In this document: positions 36,808-48,400 of the stretch, piece after piece
Numbering within the stretch: position 1 is the first letter of the stretch
Layout: each line of letters opens with the position of its first letter
Assembly: GCA_022496205.1 (NCBI GenBank)
Contig: WTXD01000096.1
Coordinates: 1-64,000 of the forward strand
Origin: Gloeopeniophorella convolvens
Taxonomy: Eukaryota; Basidiomycota; Agaricomycetes; Russulales
Direction of reading: 5' to 3'
DNA length: 64,000 nucleotides
Notes under the pieces: generated by a model
Told to the model about the DNA's origin: nothing
What the model saw: only the letters and a program-made list of their open reading frames with translations
Databases searched by the model: none
Position numbers and translations under genes: made by a program

Positions 36808-38755
36808 ATGTTGGGCAAACTGTGGATGTCTTTTCCCATTGTCTGGGCTGCATCGCTCGTGTCAGCAGCCCAAATCCCCATGAGTCTTTCCAGCTTTGGT
36901 TACCGAACGGAACGAATGTTCAGTGGAGTCCAGGTGGACGAGTTTACCGTCCTCAGACACCCCGCGTTTCCTGGACATTCCGCTAGGATCAAACAAGTAG
37001 ATTTCTGCGACCCTACCGTTCAGTGAGTATGGCTCCTAGGCTCCCTTGTGAAAGTCACTGACCAGACGGTCGACGGCAGCGCATATACCGGGTACTTGGA
37101 TGTTGACGCCAATCATTTCTTCTTCTACTTCTTCGAAAGTAGGAGCGACCCCCAGAACGATGATGTCATATACTGGACAAACGGGGGTAAGTCGCTTAAC
37201 TCTGACTGCGCTTTTTGTTGGGTGTTCACTGGCGTGGATAGGGCCAGGCGCGTCTTCGACGATAGGGTTGTTCATGGAACTCGGTAAGTTCTGTCTAATC
37301 GGACTCGTGGTTCATAGTTTGATCGATCAATCCCAGGACCTTGCCGCATCACAAATGCTACTGAGGGTCCCCAGTTCCACCCTCATTCTTGGAACACAAA
37401 CGCAAACGTTCTGTTCGTCGACCAACCAGCTGGCGTTGGGTATTCATACGAGGATCATGGTCACCTACCGACGTCAACGGAGCGCATCGCGCAGGATATG
37501 GCCGCCACTCTAGCGCTGTTCTTCACTAGTTTCCCCACCCTCAAAGGGCGAAGGTTGCACTTGGCTGGGGAATCGTATGGCGTGAGTACTACATGTGCCC
37601 CCGCTTGCAGGCTCAGCTCCCAATGACATTCCTATGCGTCAGGGTCGCTATATCCCTCTCTTCGCATCTGCAGTATACGACCAAAATGCAGCTCTCATTG
37701 AGGCCGGGCTGGAGCCTCTGAATCTTGTCTCAGCGATGATCGGTACGTCCAGCATGCGGCAATTCAATGGGGCGTTCTATTTGAAACGGTGTGGCATAGG
37801 GAACGGCCAGACAGACCGCATCGACAATCTGCTATCTTACTACGACTTTACCTGCACGCCTGCGACCGTGCCGCCAGTGTTTGATGTCAGGTCCGCCTGC
37901 CGTCTTGTATACCCATCTGCGCATGATTCTGAGAATAGTATAGTACATGCGTCCGCATGAAGGCAGCAGTAAGTCTTCCGGTACTTATATTGGCAATCTC
38001 TACTCATACGCCCACGCAGAAAGTTCGTTGCGAACGATGGGCAAAAGCAGCCTGCGAAACTCACTTTGACTTCATGGACTGCCAAGCTGCCGAGGCATAC
38101 TGCGCTGTCGAGCTCCAAGACCCATTCGTGACGCTCGGGCTCAATTTCTACGACATCACTGAGAAGGCAGACTGCCTGGGCACTGACTTGTGCTACCCCG
38201 TTATCGGGTGCGCTACTGCCCTCCTCTGACGGTTGTGTGGTCTGACTTGCCTCAGGGAAATCACGCAGTACCTGAACCGCACAGACGTGCGCGAGATGCT
38301 CGGCGTCGACCCACGCGCCAACGTCAACCTCTCCACCATGTCGTGGGACGTGTTCTGGTCTATGACGCGCGCGGGTGATGTGCTGCACAGCTCGAAAGAG
38401 CACGTCGCGGCGCTGCTCGCACATGGCGTGCGCGTGCTGCTGTACGTCGGCGCGAACGACTGGTCGGCCAACTGGGTCGGCACCGAGAAGTGGTCGCGTG
38501 AGTTGGACTGGTTCGGTCACGCGGACTTTGCGGCGCAGCCGCTGCGCGCGTGGAACTTCGATGGCACACGGGCGGGCGTGATGCGCAGCGCGCATGGGTT
38601 CACGTTTTTGACCGTCGACGGGGCGGGTCATATGGTACGCGGTCTTTTATTTACTCAGGATGACGCCGGATGCTCATGGTATCCAGGCACCGTATAACAA
38701 GCCCGCAGAGACTCTCTCGCTCATCCAGCGCTGGATTGCGGATGAGCCGATATAA
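36808..38755 (+). CDS. Secreted serine carboxypeptidase, family S10 (copy 3, intact)
   Basis: Ten exons: 36808-37022, 37080-37186, 37242-37283, 37337-37581, 37643-37742, 37800-37890, 37944-37968, 38020-38207, 38256-38634, 38687-38755. They give 486 aa, with the same exon phases as copy 1. It has a signal peptide ([15 protein letters not shown]), the NGGPGASS loop, MELGPCRI, nucleophile in GESYGG, catalytic Asp in [11 protein letters not shown], and catalytic His in GAGHMAP. Two differences stand out. The usual Cys of the DxxCN motif is Ala. The residue after HM is Ala rather than Val. Both are near the active site, so specificity may have shifted although the triad is complete. It is closer to the pseudogene (copy 2) in several segments than to copy 1. 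Confidence 0.92.
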
Positions 38756-38938
38756 GCAGAGATATCAATTGCTCACATACTGGAGCACTCACGAAGTTGC
38801 CCTTAGACCGATGTGTTCAGTGTGCTATTGGAACAAATACACGTTTACACCTATTATCCATTGGAAGTTTGCATGGTGTGCGATGTTGTCTATGATGGAA
38901 TCCTTGCGAAGGGCAAGGTGGGAGGGGCAAAAAAACCT

Positions 38939-39016
38939 TCGGATACGGGGAATCGAACCCCGAGCTGCCGCGACCATATTGAGAGGCGGCAATGTTAGCC
39001 GTTACACCATATCCGA
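38939..39016 (-). tRNA. tRNA-Glu (CTC) with a short intron
   Basis: Seventy-eight bases on the minus strand. Acceptor stem TCGGATA/TATCCGA, D-arm GTGTAACGGCTAACAT, anticodon stem GCCGC/GCGGC, and T-arm CGGGGTTCGATTCCCCG. Between the anticodon stems are 14 bases: a CTCTCA loop part with anticodon CTC plus about 7 extra bases (ATATGGT), placed right after position 37 where eukaryotic tRNA introns lie. No CCA is encoded, as expected in eukaryotes. Confidence 0.88.
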
Positions 39017-39120
39017 TGGTAACAATAAGTGGCCCAAAAATGCAAGACCCGACATGATTTGAAAATAAATGAGGGAGACGTCGACGTTTCTGAGGCTCGC
39101 CTTGGGCTCGCCCGATGCAT

Positions 39121-41142
39121 TTACGCGCTGGACTCCACCAGCCTAAGCACCGCTACCGACTCGACATGCGCCGTCTGCGGGAACAAATCGAACCCTCGCA
39201 CGCTCTCCAGGACATACCGCCCGACCGCCTTGCCCTCCCTCTCCTCCGCCGCGGACCAACTCAAAATCTGACCCACGTCGCGCGCCTGCGTGTGCACATT
39301 GCAGCTGACGTACACGACGACCTGCGCGCGGAACGCAAGCAGCTGCCGCACGAATGGCTCGTCGCAGCCTTTTCGCGGCGGGTCGACGACGAGCGCGGTG
39401 CGCGCGGGCGGGAAGTCGCGCACCGCGCCGAAGATCTGCGCCGCGTCGCCTGCGCGGAACTCGACCTTCTCCGCGAGCCCGTTGAGCGCCGCGTTGTGCG
39501 TCGCGAAGCGAATCGAGTCGGCGGAAAGCTCGATGCCCGCCACGCGCTCGAAGCGCTCGGCCAGCGCGAGCGCGAAGAGGCCCGCGCCGCAGTAGGCGTC
39601 GACGAGGTGCGTCGGCGGCGGCTGGGTGGTGCCGGTGCCGTCGGGCGGGAAGATCGCGTCGCGGACGTAGGAGGTGAGCGGGACGAGGACGGAGTTGTTG
39701 TTCTGGAAGAACGAGCCGGCCTGATAGTCGAAGAGCAGGTCGCCGACGCGCTCGCGCACGGTCGCCTTGTGGTCCGTGATGCACATGTGCTTGTCGTCAG
39801 CAGCAGGCTCGGTGGTAGGAGTAGGGCCATTGCCTCCCGGTATCTCTAAGGAGTCGCGGAGCAGAAGCGATACGCCCTTTTTGTAGGAGTATATTTTCCT
39901 GAGCAGGTCAGCCATGTACCAAAACCCAATTACGGCGAAATCTTACTTTGTTATATCATCCCGCATTGGTGCGTAAGTCTGGTTGAGAACAGGAGTGGCA
40001 ATGGGACATTCCTGCAGGATTGGTGTCAGGAGTGGAGATAGACAGCTCGCGCGCACGTACCTCTATGTCCATCACCACGCGTTTGCCGATTTGGTTGAAC
40101 CCAATCTTCAGCCAGGAGGGCTTGCCTTCCTCATCCGCAGGACGCCCTTGTTTCTGCAGCTTTTTGGGCGGCGGTTCAAAGTGGGGTGTGATCTTTGTCC
40201 GGTAGCCGTATTGCAAAGGAGAAGGTATCGTCGGTTGGACAGTGGGCACCGAAGACCCAGGGAGGTCTGACTGGCTGTCACTAAAAATAGAGATATGCAG
40301 TGCAAGATAACGAACCAGAGTAGTTCTGGTAGGCCTTCACGACCACATTGCGCTTGAGGTCAAGCTGCGTGTCGTATGAGAGCATCTGCGCGAGAATCAT
40401 GGGAGAAATCGGATGCGTCGAGGACGAAACATGCCCACCTGGTACTGACAGCCCGCGCACGTTCCGAAGTACTTGCACTTGACGCGGCTCATGTCTCTCA
40501 GCTCCGGATTCGGTACTTCGACGCTGATCAGATCCGCAAAAGAGTACATCTTCCCATGTCGGTAAACACGGGCGCGGACGACTTCTCCAGGTAGCGCGAG
40601 CGGCACGACGACGACCCACGGCCGCTTCGACGGGGGAGCAACAGCCAGTCCTTCACCTGTCCAACGAGGCACGTCAGCAAGCATGCGCATAAGGAGGCCC
40701 GTCAGGAAGACATGGGAGGCGCGACCGGGCCCAGTAGACCTGCACAGACCTTGGGGCGTGACATACCACTGGGCGCGATGCTCGACACGGCAAGCTCGAC
40801 CTCCTCGCGGAACCCAAACGGCGACTCCCACTCCGTGCCATCCGCCTCTGCCTGCTCTACCGCCTCCTTCCCGAGCAACGCCAGCACGTCGCGCGCAACG
40901 ACGTCTTCCGCGGAGCCAGGGTCGGGCGCAGCATGCTTCTGCTTCTTCTTGCCGCGCTTGGTGGCACCCTTCTTCGGCGCAGCAGGAGCTGCAGCTGCGG
41001 CTTCGTTGGCCGCAGTCGGCGCCTCCGAGGGCCCGTCCTCGAGCCTCACATCCGGTGATGCCAAGCGGGGCCTCTTTTCCGCTGGCTGCGACGACGACTG
41101 CGCAGGCGATGCGGACCGAACTCTCGAATCTGACGCGTCCAT
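39121..41142 (-). CDS. TRM2: tRNA (uracil-5-)-methyltransferase, Trm2/TrmA type
   Basis: Minus-strand gene in several exons, last exon ending at 39121. The N-terminal part is low-complexity, rich in Ala, Lys and Glu ([10 protein letters not shown]). Then come a TRAM-like segment ([19 protein letters not shown]), a cysteine cluster C-x5-C-x2-C ([10 protein letters not shown]) of the kind that binds an Fe-S centre in the RumA/TrmA class, [21 protein letters not shown], the SAM motif [29 protein letters not shown], and YVSCN with the catalytic cysteine. The enzyme makes m5U54 in the T-loop of tRNA using S-adenosylmethionine. I place the start at the ATG ending at 41142. An in-frame ATG at 41232 would add 30 residues that are arginine-rich and free of acidic residues, like a mitochondrial presequence. 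It is head-to-head with the CNNM gene. Confidence 0.88.
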
Positions 41143-41373
41143 CCGTCGTGCGAGCTGTGCGTGCGTGTGGCGCGTCCTACCCGTAGCCCGCCAGGCGAAG
41201 ATGCGAGTAGAAGAGAATGCGCCGCGGAGCATCGCTCGAAAATCGGAAAAGAAATCCGGACGAGCGAGGTCGCGGGCCCACGTGATGCGGAGCGCGTCGT
41301 CGGCTGGCGCGCGCCAAGTGCGCTCATAATTCGGACTCGGCCTGGGCGAAAACGCACTCTCACCCCAACTCCC
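41143..41373. promoter_or_regulatory. Short divergent promoter, Trm2 / CNNM
   Basis: Only 231 bp (141 bp if Trm2 starts at 41232) separate two divergently read genes. Shared regulation is possible. No TATA box is evident, in line with housekeeping promoters. Confidence 0.45.
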
Positions 41374-43554
41374 ATGACACCCCGACCGGCGAGCGCGAAA
41401 CTCGCGCGAGCCATCGTGCTCATCTCTGCGAAATCTATGGCGCACGCGTTCCCATTCATGAGCACCGTCGCGGGGCCCGGTGAGGCCGACAAGACAGGGG
41501 AGCCCGTCGGGTCGCCCAACTTCTGGTGGAAGGTGATCATCAGCGCGGGCTTAGTGCTACTGGGAGGTGTCTTTGCAGGGTGCGTCTCTGCTATCCGTTC
41601 GCCGCGCTCGGCGCTGACGTGTGGCGTCAGGCTCACCCTCGGTCTCATGGGGCTCGACGAGCTGCACCTCCGTGTGTTGTCCGCGTCGTCGGACGACGAG
41701 AAAGAGAGGGCCAACGCTGTGAAGGGTACGTAATGGGTCGGACAATCGATGACCCGCCCTGACGAGAGCCCCCAAGTCCTGAAACTGCTGAACAGGGGCC
41801 GCCATTGGGTGTTGGTGGTACGCCGGGCTGCCGCCTTGGCGCCCTCTATGCTGATTTCTTGGCCCTCAAGGTCCTGCTACTAGGGAACGTTGTAAGTCGT
41901 AGCGTATATAGCTCAGCATCGTCTCACGCCACCTGCAGATCGTGAACGAGAGTCTACCCATCTTCCTAGACAGTGCGGTGAGCGAAGCCACTCTCTAACA
42001 TCTTGAGGTGCTAAGCCGAACAGATTGGCGGCGGGGTCGCCGCGGTCGTCATATCCACCACCATGATTGGTATTTCCACGTCGCGTGCCGTTCGTGCGCC
42101 CAGCGCTGACCCTGCTTCCCTCCAGTTATCTTTGGGTGCGCCGCCTGCCTAACTCCGCACCGCAACTTCTGACTCCGATGAATCTCTGGCCGAAATAGAG
42201 AGTACGTACCATTGACTACACCAGCAGCTTCTGTATCTCACCGTCATGCAGAGTTATTCCCCAAGCCGTGAGCGTGCGCTACGGCCTCTCCATCGGCGCC
42301 CGCTGCGCGCCCATAGTCCTTACCCTTATGTATCTCTTCGGTCCGTACCTCCCTGCGCCCCTTTCCCAGCACCCACTTACGGACGCACACAGCCCCTATC
42401 GCGTGGCCCATGGCCAAGCTCCTCGACTATGTCCTCGGCGCGAGCGAGGCGAACACGTATAAAAAAGCCGAGCTCAAGTCCTTCCTGCAGTTCCACCGCA
42501 CGGGCGAGGAGCCGCTACGCGACGACGAGATCAGCATCCTGAACGGCGTACTCGAGCTCAACACGAAGAGCGTCGAGGCGATCATGACGCCCATGAAGGT
42601 GCGCGTCCGCCGCGCGCCCCGCGCGCCCGTCACTGCAGCTGATCCGGGCCCAAACAGGACGTCGTGACGCTCAGCTCGGACGCGATCCTCGACGCGAAGA
42701 CGATCGAGCACATGTGCGTGTCTTGCGCAGCCCGACGGCACACACTCCTGACGCGTGTAGCGTTGCAGACTGTTGAGCGGGTACTCGCGCTTCCCGATCC
42801 ACGATCCCAACAACCCGCTCGCGTTTGTGGGCCTGCTGCTCGTGAAAAAGGCACGCCCCATTATCGCCCTGGCTGCCTAGTGCCAGGCCGTGCTGACTTG
42901 CGTACGCGGCAGCTTCTCACGTACGACCCGGCGAAATGCTGGCCTGTGTCCAAGTTCCGCCTGTCGATCCTCCCTGAGGCCAAGCCGACCATCAACTGCT
43001 TCCAGGCGCTGGACTACTTGTGCGTGCCCGTTCTCCTGAGCTACCTGCCAGCTGACCGGCCGATGCGCCCTATAGCCAAACGGGCCGCGCGCACCTGCTG
43101 CTTATCAGCAATACCCCTGGTACTGCCGGCGGCGCGATCGGCGTGATCACGCTCGAAGGTACGCCCCGCGCGCTGCTCGCCGCCCGCTCGCGCTCACGCT
43201 GCGCACGCGCAGACATCATCGAAGAGATCATCTCGGAGGAGATCGTCGACGAGACGGACCGATACGAGGACAACCAGTCCAAGCGGCGCGCCAGGCGGAT
43301 GACGACGGCCACCGTCATGCGCGGGTACGTGCTCCTCCCGCCTCGCCTCTGCCGTGCTTGTGCTTACGACGCGCGCGCGCAGGATCGTGGAGCGCGAGCG
43401 GCGGAACGACTCGGCGGCCGTGAGCGTCGGCGAGCGCACGCCGCTGCTCGGCGCGTGGCCGAGCAGCCCGGACCCCGGCGCGAGCGTGCAGGCGACGCCG
43501 AACCCGAACGGCACGTCGTATAGCGCGGCGCTGAGCGAGTCGCCGCGCGCATAA
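41374..43554 (+). CDS. CNNM/Mam3-type membrane protein (DUF21 plus CBS pair)
   Basis: About twelve exons. The first exon has a hydrophobic segment ([16 protein letters not shown]) leading into [13 protein letters not shown], the start of the DUF21 transmembrane domain. Further helices follow: [44 protein letters not shown], and [22 protein letters not shown]. The CBS pair begins near [10 protein letters not shown] and includes [30 protein letters not shown] and [23 protein letters not shown], a signature of the CNNM/CorC family. The tail carries GERTPLLG and ends at 43554. Yeast Mam3 is a vacuolar membrane protein of this family involved in metal balance; animal CNNMs handle Mg2+. Here the role is inferred to be divalent-metal homeostasis. 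Confidence 0.88.
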
Positions 43555-43676
43555 CACGCCGCGATCTATCCACTTCTTTCTACATGTATATTCCCTCTGC
43601 TGTGCTACATTTGGTTCTGCACTTATGCAACTGGAGTGCCCTGCGCGATCGCGGTGTGCCGGCGCCGACTTGCAGC

Positions 43677-44873
43677 TCAGGCCTCCGCGATCATCTCCAC
43701 CGTAGCCGCGCGGTCCAGCTCGCGCAGCCGCGCCTGTCCACCCGTCCACACGAACCACGTAGTGCATGAGCACACCCATGCGCCGCACGCGCACGACAGC
43801 ACGGAAGCACGCACCTCGAGAGCAAACAGGTGCGAGTCGTAGGCCTCGGGCGCAAGCGCGCGCACTGCCGCCGCGAGGTTGTACAAGTAGTCCTGCCCCG
43901 CCATCAGCCCCGCGGCCGCGCACCCAGGCCCGCGACGCACCTTGTTGCGCCCCGACGGCCCTACAGCGGCCCATATCGTGCGCGCAAGCGCGTCGAGCGG
44001 CTCCGCGCCGACTGCGCCGAGCCAGCGTCAGCGCTGCACGTATGTATATGCGAGAGGAGCACGCGCAACGCAACTGAAGGATGGGTTGTCGCTGCGCCCG
44101 ACGTAGCACTCGGCGCGTGAGACCGCAACGCGCTCCGTGCCGTCCGGCGCATGGTTGTAGACGTCGACGCGCTCGGGCGTGTAGCCATCCTGCGCGCGTA
44201 TGCCTGGTGAGCGTTATACGGCGCGCCCGGGGGCGGAGGTTGCGCACCTTTTCGCGGTAGTCTACCACCGCCGCCGTCAGCTAGAGGCACATAAAATAGA
44301 GGGCGCGCAGCGCACCGAGCTCGTCGCGCACTGCCCGCGCGTGCGCCGGGTCGATCGTGAACGCCACGCCTGCCCCCCACCACCGCCGTTAAGCACCATC
44401 TCCACCCGCGGGAACCGGCGCACACACGCACCCCAGACGACGTCCTCGTGCGGGAACGCGTCGGCCGCCGAGAACGCGGCCCAGTCCTCCTGGTGCACGA
44501 GCGTGACGACGCGCCCGGGGTGCTGCCGCGCCGCCTATCGCGTCACATCGCGTCGGATCGCGCGTCGTGGGCGACGCACCTCGGGCGTGCCGCGGTGATC
44601 GTGCGACTTTTGCGCGAAGCGGCGCACGTAGCCCTTGAGGAAGCCCGGGGCTGCGCGCGCGGGGGTCAGTGCCAGCCCGGCGGTGCGCACATAGAAAGGG
44701 CGGCGCACTTTCGTGGATGACGTGCGGTGGTGGCTTGGTGCGTGGGCTCAGCTCGGTGCGGGGTGTAGCGGCGGGACGGGACGCACGCGGAAGATGAGGG
44801 AGCCGTAGCCAAAGACGATGTACGGCGCTGGGGTGGGTGCGGCGTCGTCGTGCGGCGGCGCGGTGGCGGTCAT
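43677..44873 (-). CDS. Glutathione-specific gamma-glutamylcyclotransferase, ChaC family
   Basis: Minus-strand gene of about nine short exons, ATG at 44873, stop at 43677. It begins with a short acidic and proline-rich leader, then VFGYGSLIFR, the substrate-binding YGSL motif. Spliced segments continue PPPHVIHE, PGFLKGYVRRFAQKSHDHRGTPE, HPGRVVTLV, EDVVWG, DYREKDGYTPE with the likely catalytic Glu of FREK, YVGRSDNPSF, GPSGRNK-DYLYNLAAAVRAL, and DSHLFALE. ChaC enzymes split glutathione into 5-oxoproline and Cys-Gly in the cytosol, lowering glutathione. The introns are GC-rich, and most exons are shorter than 120 bp, so naive ORF finding misses this gene. Confidence 0.86.
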
Positions 44874-45488
44874 GGTATCCCGGTGCGAGTCCGATCTAGT
44901 GTAATCCTACCTGTGTCTACTCGTGAGGAGATGTAGAGCCTTGCAGTATAAGGCCAGTTGTACTTGTACGCGAGTCGAGTCATGATCCAAAGAGCGGCCG
45001 GCACGCCGTCTCGTGCAACCCTTGCGTGATCTCTCTCACCACACATGACCCCACTGGCACGTCCGGCGTGCCAGTTCATAAGTATATGTCGACAACAGAC
45101 ACCGAGGTGAGCCTCGCATTCTTCAAATTATATCTCGTGCACGACCAGTCATCGTTCTTGACGTCGCAGTGTTTAGTGTATGTACTGTGCCATCACCGCC
45201 ATTAACAACTACGGGCGACGGCCAGGCAATAATCGCCTCGAATTAGCACTCACTGGCACTTTTGGCGCTTCACAGAGTCTCCGAAACAAGCCATGCTCTC
45301 TCACACATCATGCAAAGGCGGCCTATCAACTGTCTATCACCGCCGTCAACACGTTGCAGCGCCTACATGTCCTGGGGCTCTCGTCCAGACCTTTGCATAC
45401 CGCAATTACTCTTGATCTCGACTTCCGACTCTGCAGCCCTCCATAACTGCCACCACCACAGCATCGCTTTCGTCGCATACGTTTATTC
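44874..45488. other. Divergent spacer, ChaC / first NLR
   Basis: About 615 bp between divergent starts. No coding segment or RNA gene recognised. It should hold both promoters; no convincing TATA box. Confidence 0.4.
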
Positions 45489-48400
45489 ATGGCGAGTGAT
45501 CAGCTTGCATCAGCGCCGTAAGCAGGACTCGTCAATAGCCCGTCTCTGTGTTGTTGCTCATCAATTGCGTGTTACACGCGTCTTCTCATCAGCCTAGGAC
45601 AACCCGTGTCCCAATGCCTAGGATCAGCGTACGCAGAGCATATTTGCGCCTCAGTGCGTGGCTGAATGATATGCTTTCAGTTCCCAAGCTGGCGATCCGC
45701 CTGGAAGCCCACCTCACCGTTCTCACCTTCGGCTGAGAAGTGAGCGCCCTACCTCGCTTCTCCGCATTCGAGAACACTGAGCGCGTCTGCTTACCCAGTC
45801 ATTCATGCCGATGGCCTTCGCGTCACAGGGTTCAACTTTGACAGGTTCAAGCTACGACGCTTCTATGTGACTGCAGCAGACGGGGTCAGCACCAAGACGA
45901 CCAAAACCGTCAAGAGAGAGAAGCAGTTGGCAAGATGGGACGAGTCACTCGACAGTTTGTGCGTCTTTCCTACTGTTACTTTTGGTTTCTGGTCATCACG
46001 GACCTGATGCTTTCCTGCAGCACAACAGACCCGTCCTCGCGGCTCAAGCTTCGGCTCTTCGCGAAACGGGATAATCACGACGACACGCTCGTGGGAGAGC
46101 TTGAGCTTCCCTATACTGAGCTGGTCAATGGTTCTGCTCCGTGCGGTGCGTCGTGCAGTCGTTACATATTCCTTCCGCTTCAGTCACTGAACGGCCTATC
46201 TATAGACTTTCCCCTTGCTCCCGTCAATATCTCTACCAAGCAGTCACAGCGGGTCACTCTCCGTCTGGCGATCACGATAGAAAACCCAGAGCCCCATTCC
46301 GAGCCAACCCTCTCTTCCAGCTCCTCTAAGCCAGCCTCCGGCTCCGGAAAGGTGGACGATAGTCCGATCCGCAGCCCATCGTCCGCCCCATCCGCAGCCG
46401 AGGCAGTTCCTGGGACGCCTTCCATTGCAGATATGCTCGATCGAGTTGGCTTTCCAACTGTTGATCAAGCAGCTGGAAAGCTCGCCGGACCCTTGGCGCC
46501 AGTTACCAGCATGGCGAATCTCGCAGAGCAGGCCCCAGGTGCGCTAGATCAAGCTGCGAGCGTATATGACACGTGGAGCGGCGTCCTCAAAAATATGAAG
46601 TGGATCGTTGACTGTACGGACAAGATTGCCGAGGTTTGTGTCTCTGATCCTGCGCGTGTCGTCGTCTTACGAATTCACCCTAGATTCATCCATACGTCAA
46701 GATCGCATGGAGCGTCCTCTCGTTGATTCCCAGGGTGCGTCGCCTTGGCTTTGTGATCCAGGGGACCATCTCAAGTTCTCATGAATTCATTCGCGCAGAC
46801 GATCCTCGCCCAAGTCGAGCGCGATGAAAACGTGAAAGCGTTGGTGCTCGCCATGCACGACGCTTTGGATCTTGCGCGTGACGCGAGCGCGTTTGAGAAC
46901 AACATCCGGGACTCGGCCCAGAGAGAAATCTTGATGGACATGTTGACCCATGCCTGCACCTGTAGCAAATTCATCCAGAAATACGCGGAAAATACACAAT
47001 TCTGTACGTCTCAGACGAAGGATATGGTCTTCGTGTGTTTGATCTGACGTGAAGCCGTGATTCTCAGGGACGCGGTTGCAGAAGAATACGGCACGTGGGG
47101 TTGACGCTCGCGTCGAGAGCTACTGTTCCAAGCTCGTAGCGCTGCGCGATGGATTCCTAAGGCATGCCATGATCACCATCGAGAAGACGACGTTCCAAAT
47201 TCGGGACGTCGTAAGTGGTGTTTCAATTCAAGTCGATAGGATGTCCAGGCAGCTTAATGGGATTTCTGGCCAGCTGGAGAGCGTGTTGGGCGAAGTCGCT
47301 GATTTAGGTACGAACCTGCGATTCGATGACCATGCCATGCATCTCACGACCTGTCTTGTAGGTATCAGCTCGGTAATCCGAGACATCCCATATGCGTCGG
47401 GCGCATCGTTTCGCAGCGACAAGGGTTGCTTGGTAGGAACTCGAACTGCGTTCCTGGACTACATCACCGACTGGGTGAACGGGCCCGACTCGAAGTCAAC
47501 GCGGGGGCTCGTGCTGTTCGGGCAAGCCGGGACGGGCAAGTCGTCCATCGCACATGAAGTCGCACACCGCTTCCGCGAAATGCATTTCCTGGCGTCATCC
47601 TTCATGTTTTTGCGTGGCGAACGATCCAACCGGGAATCACATTTCCTTTTTACCAGCCTCGCGCGCGACCTCTCCGACCGTTATCCTGCATTCCGTTCTT
47701 CTTTAGCGAAGGTCATCCAGCACGATACAGTCGCTATGAAAGGCACAAAAGACCTCACCATCATATTCAAATCCCTATTATTGGGCCCGCTCGCGGAGAC
47801 GACCCTCGTCGGTCCTATTTTCCTCGTCATCGACGGCCTAGATGAAGCTCAGGATGCGACCGGCTCACATGGGTTACACACGTTCCTCGCGGGCCACATT
47901 CACGAACTTCCCTCGAATTTCCGTATCCTGATAACTTCGAGACCAGAGTCCGACATCGAGCAAGCCTTCCACAGCGCCAAATCGACTCACGTCAAACGCA
48001 TGAACGACCGAGAGTTGTCGAGTCAGGCGGACAAAGACATCCGTTCCTATTTCCGAGCCAACCTCCCATCTGATGTTTTCGACGAGCACGGCGAGGAGTT
48101 TGCGAGAAAGGCAGAAGGCTTATTCCAGTGGGCCGCCGCAGCTTGCAAATATATCCGAGAGACCCGCGGGCTCGCACCAAGCAAGCTCGCACAGCGAATC
48201 TTGAATCCCTCCCCAGGGTACCAGCGGACAGACCCTCTGGATACCCTATATTCCACTATCCTCGGCTCTTACTTCGGCGACCTCAAGGACCGCGACATCC
48301 GACGGAACTACCAATCTGTCATGGGCCAGCTATTTTGCGCATTCGAACCACTCTCCGCACAATCCCTAACTGACCTACGACGCTACGCCCATTCCGACGA

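Noticed and set aside
43315..44268. 317-codon minus-strand ORF overlapping the ends of CNNM and ChaC
   Set aside because: It reads through the ChaC introns and into the CNNM terminal exon on the opposite strand. The spliced ChaC frame has clear family motifs, this one has none.
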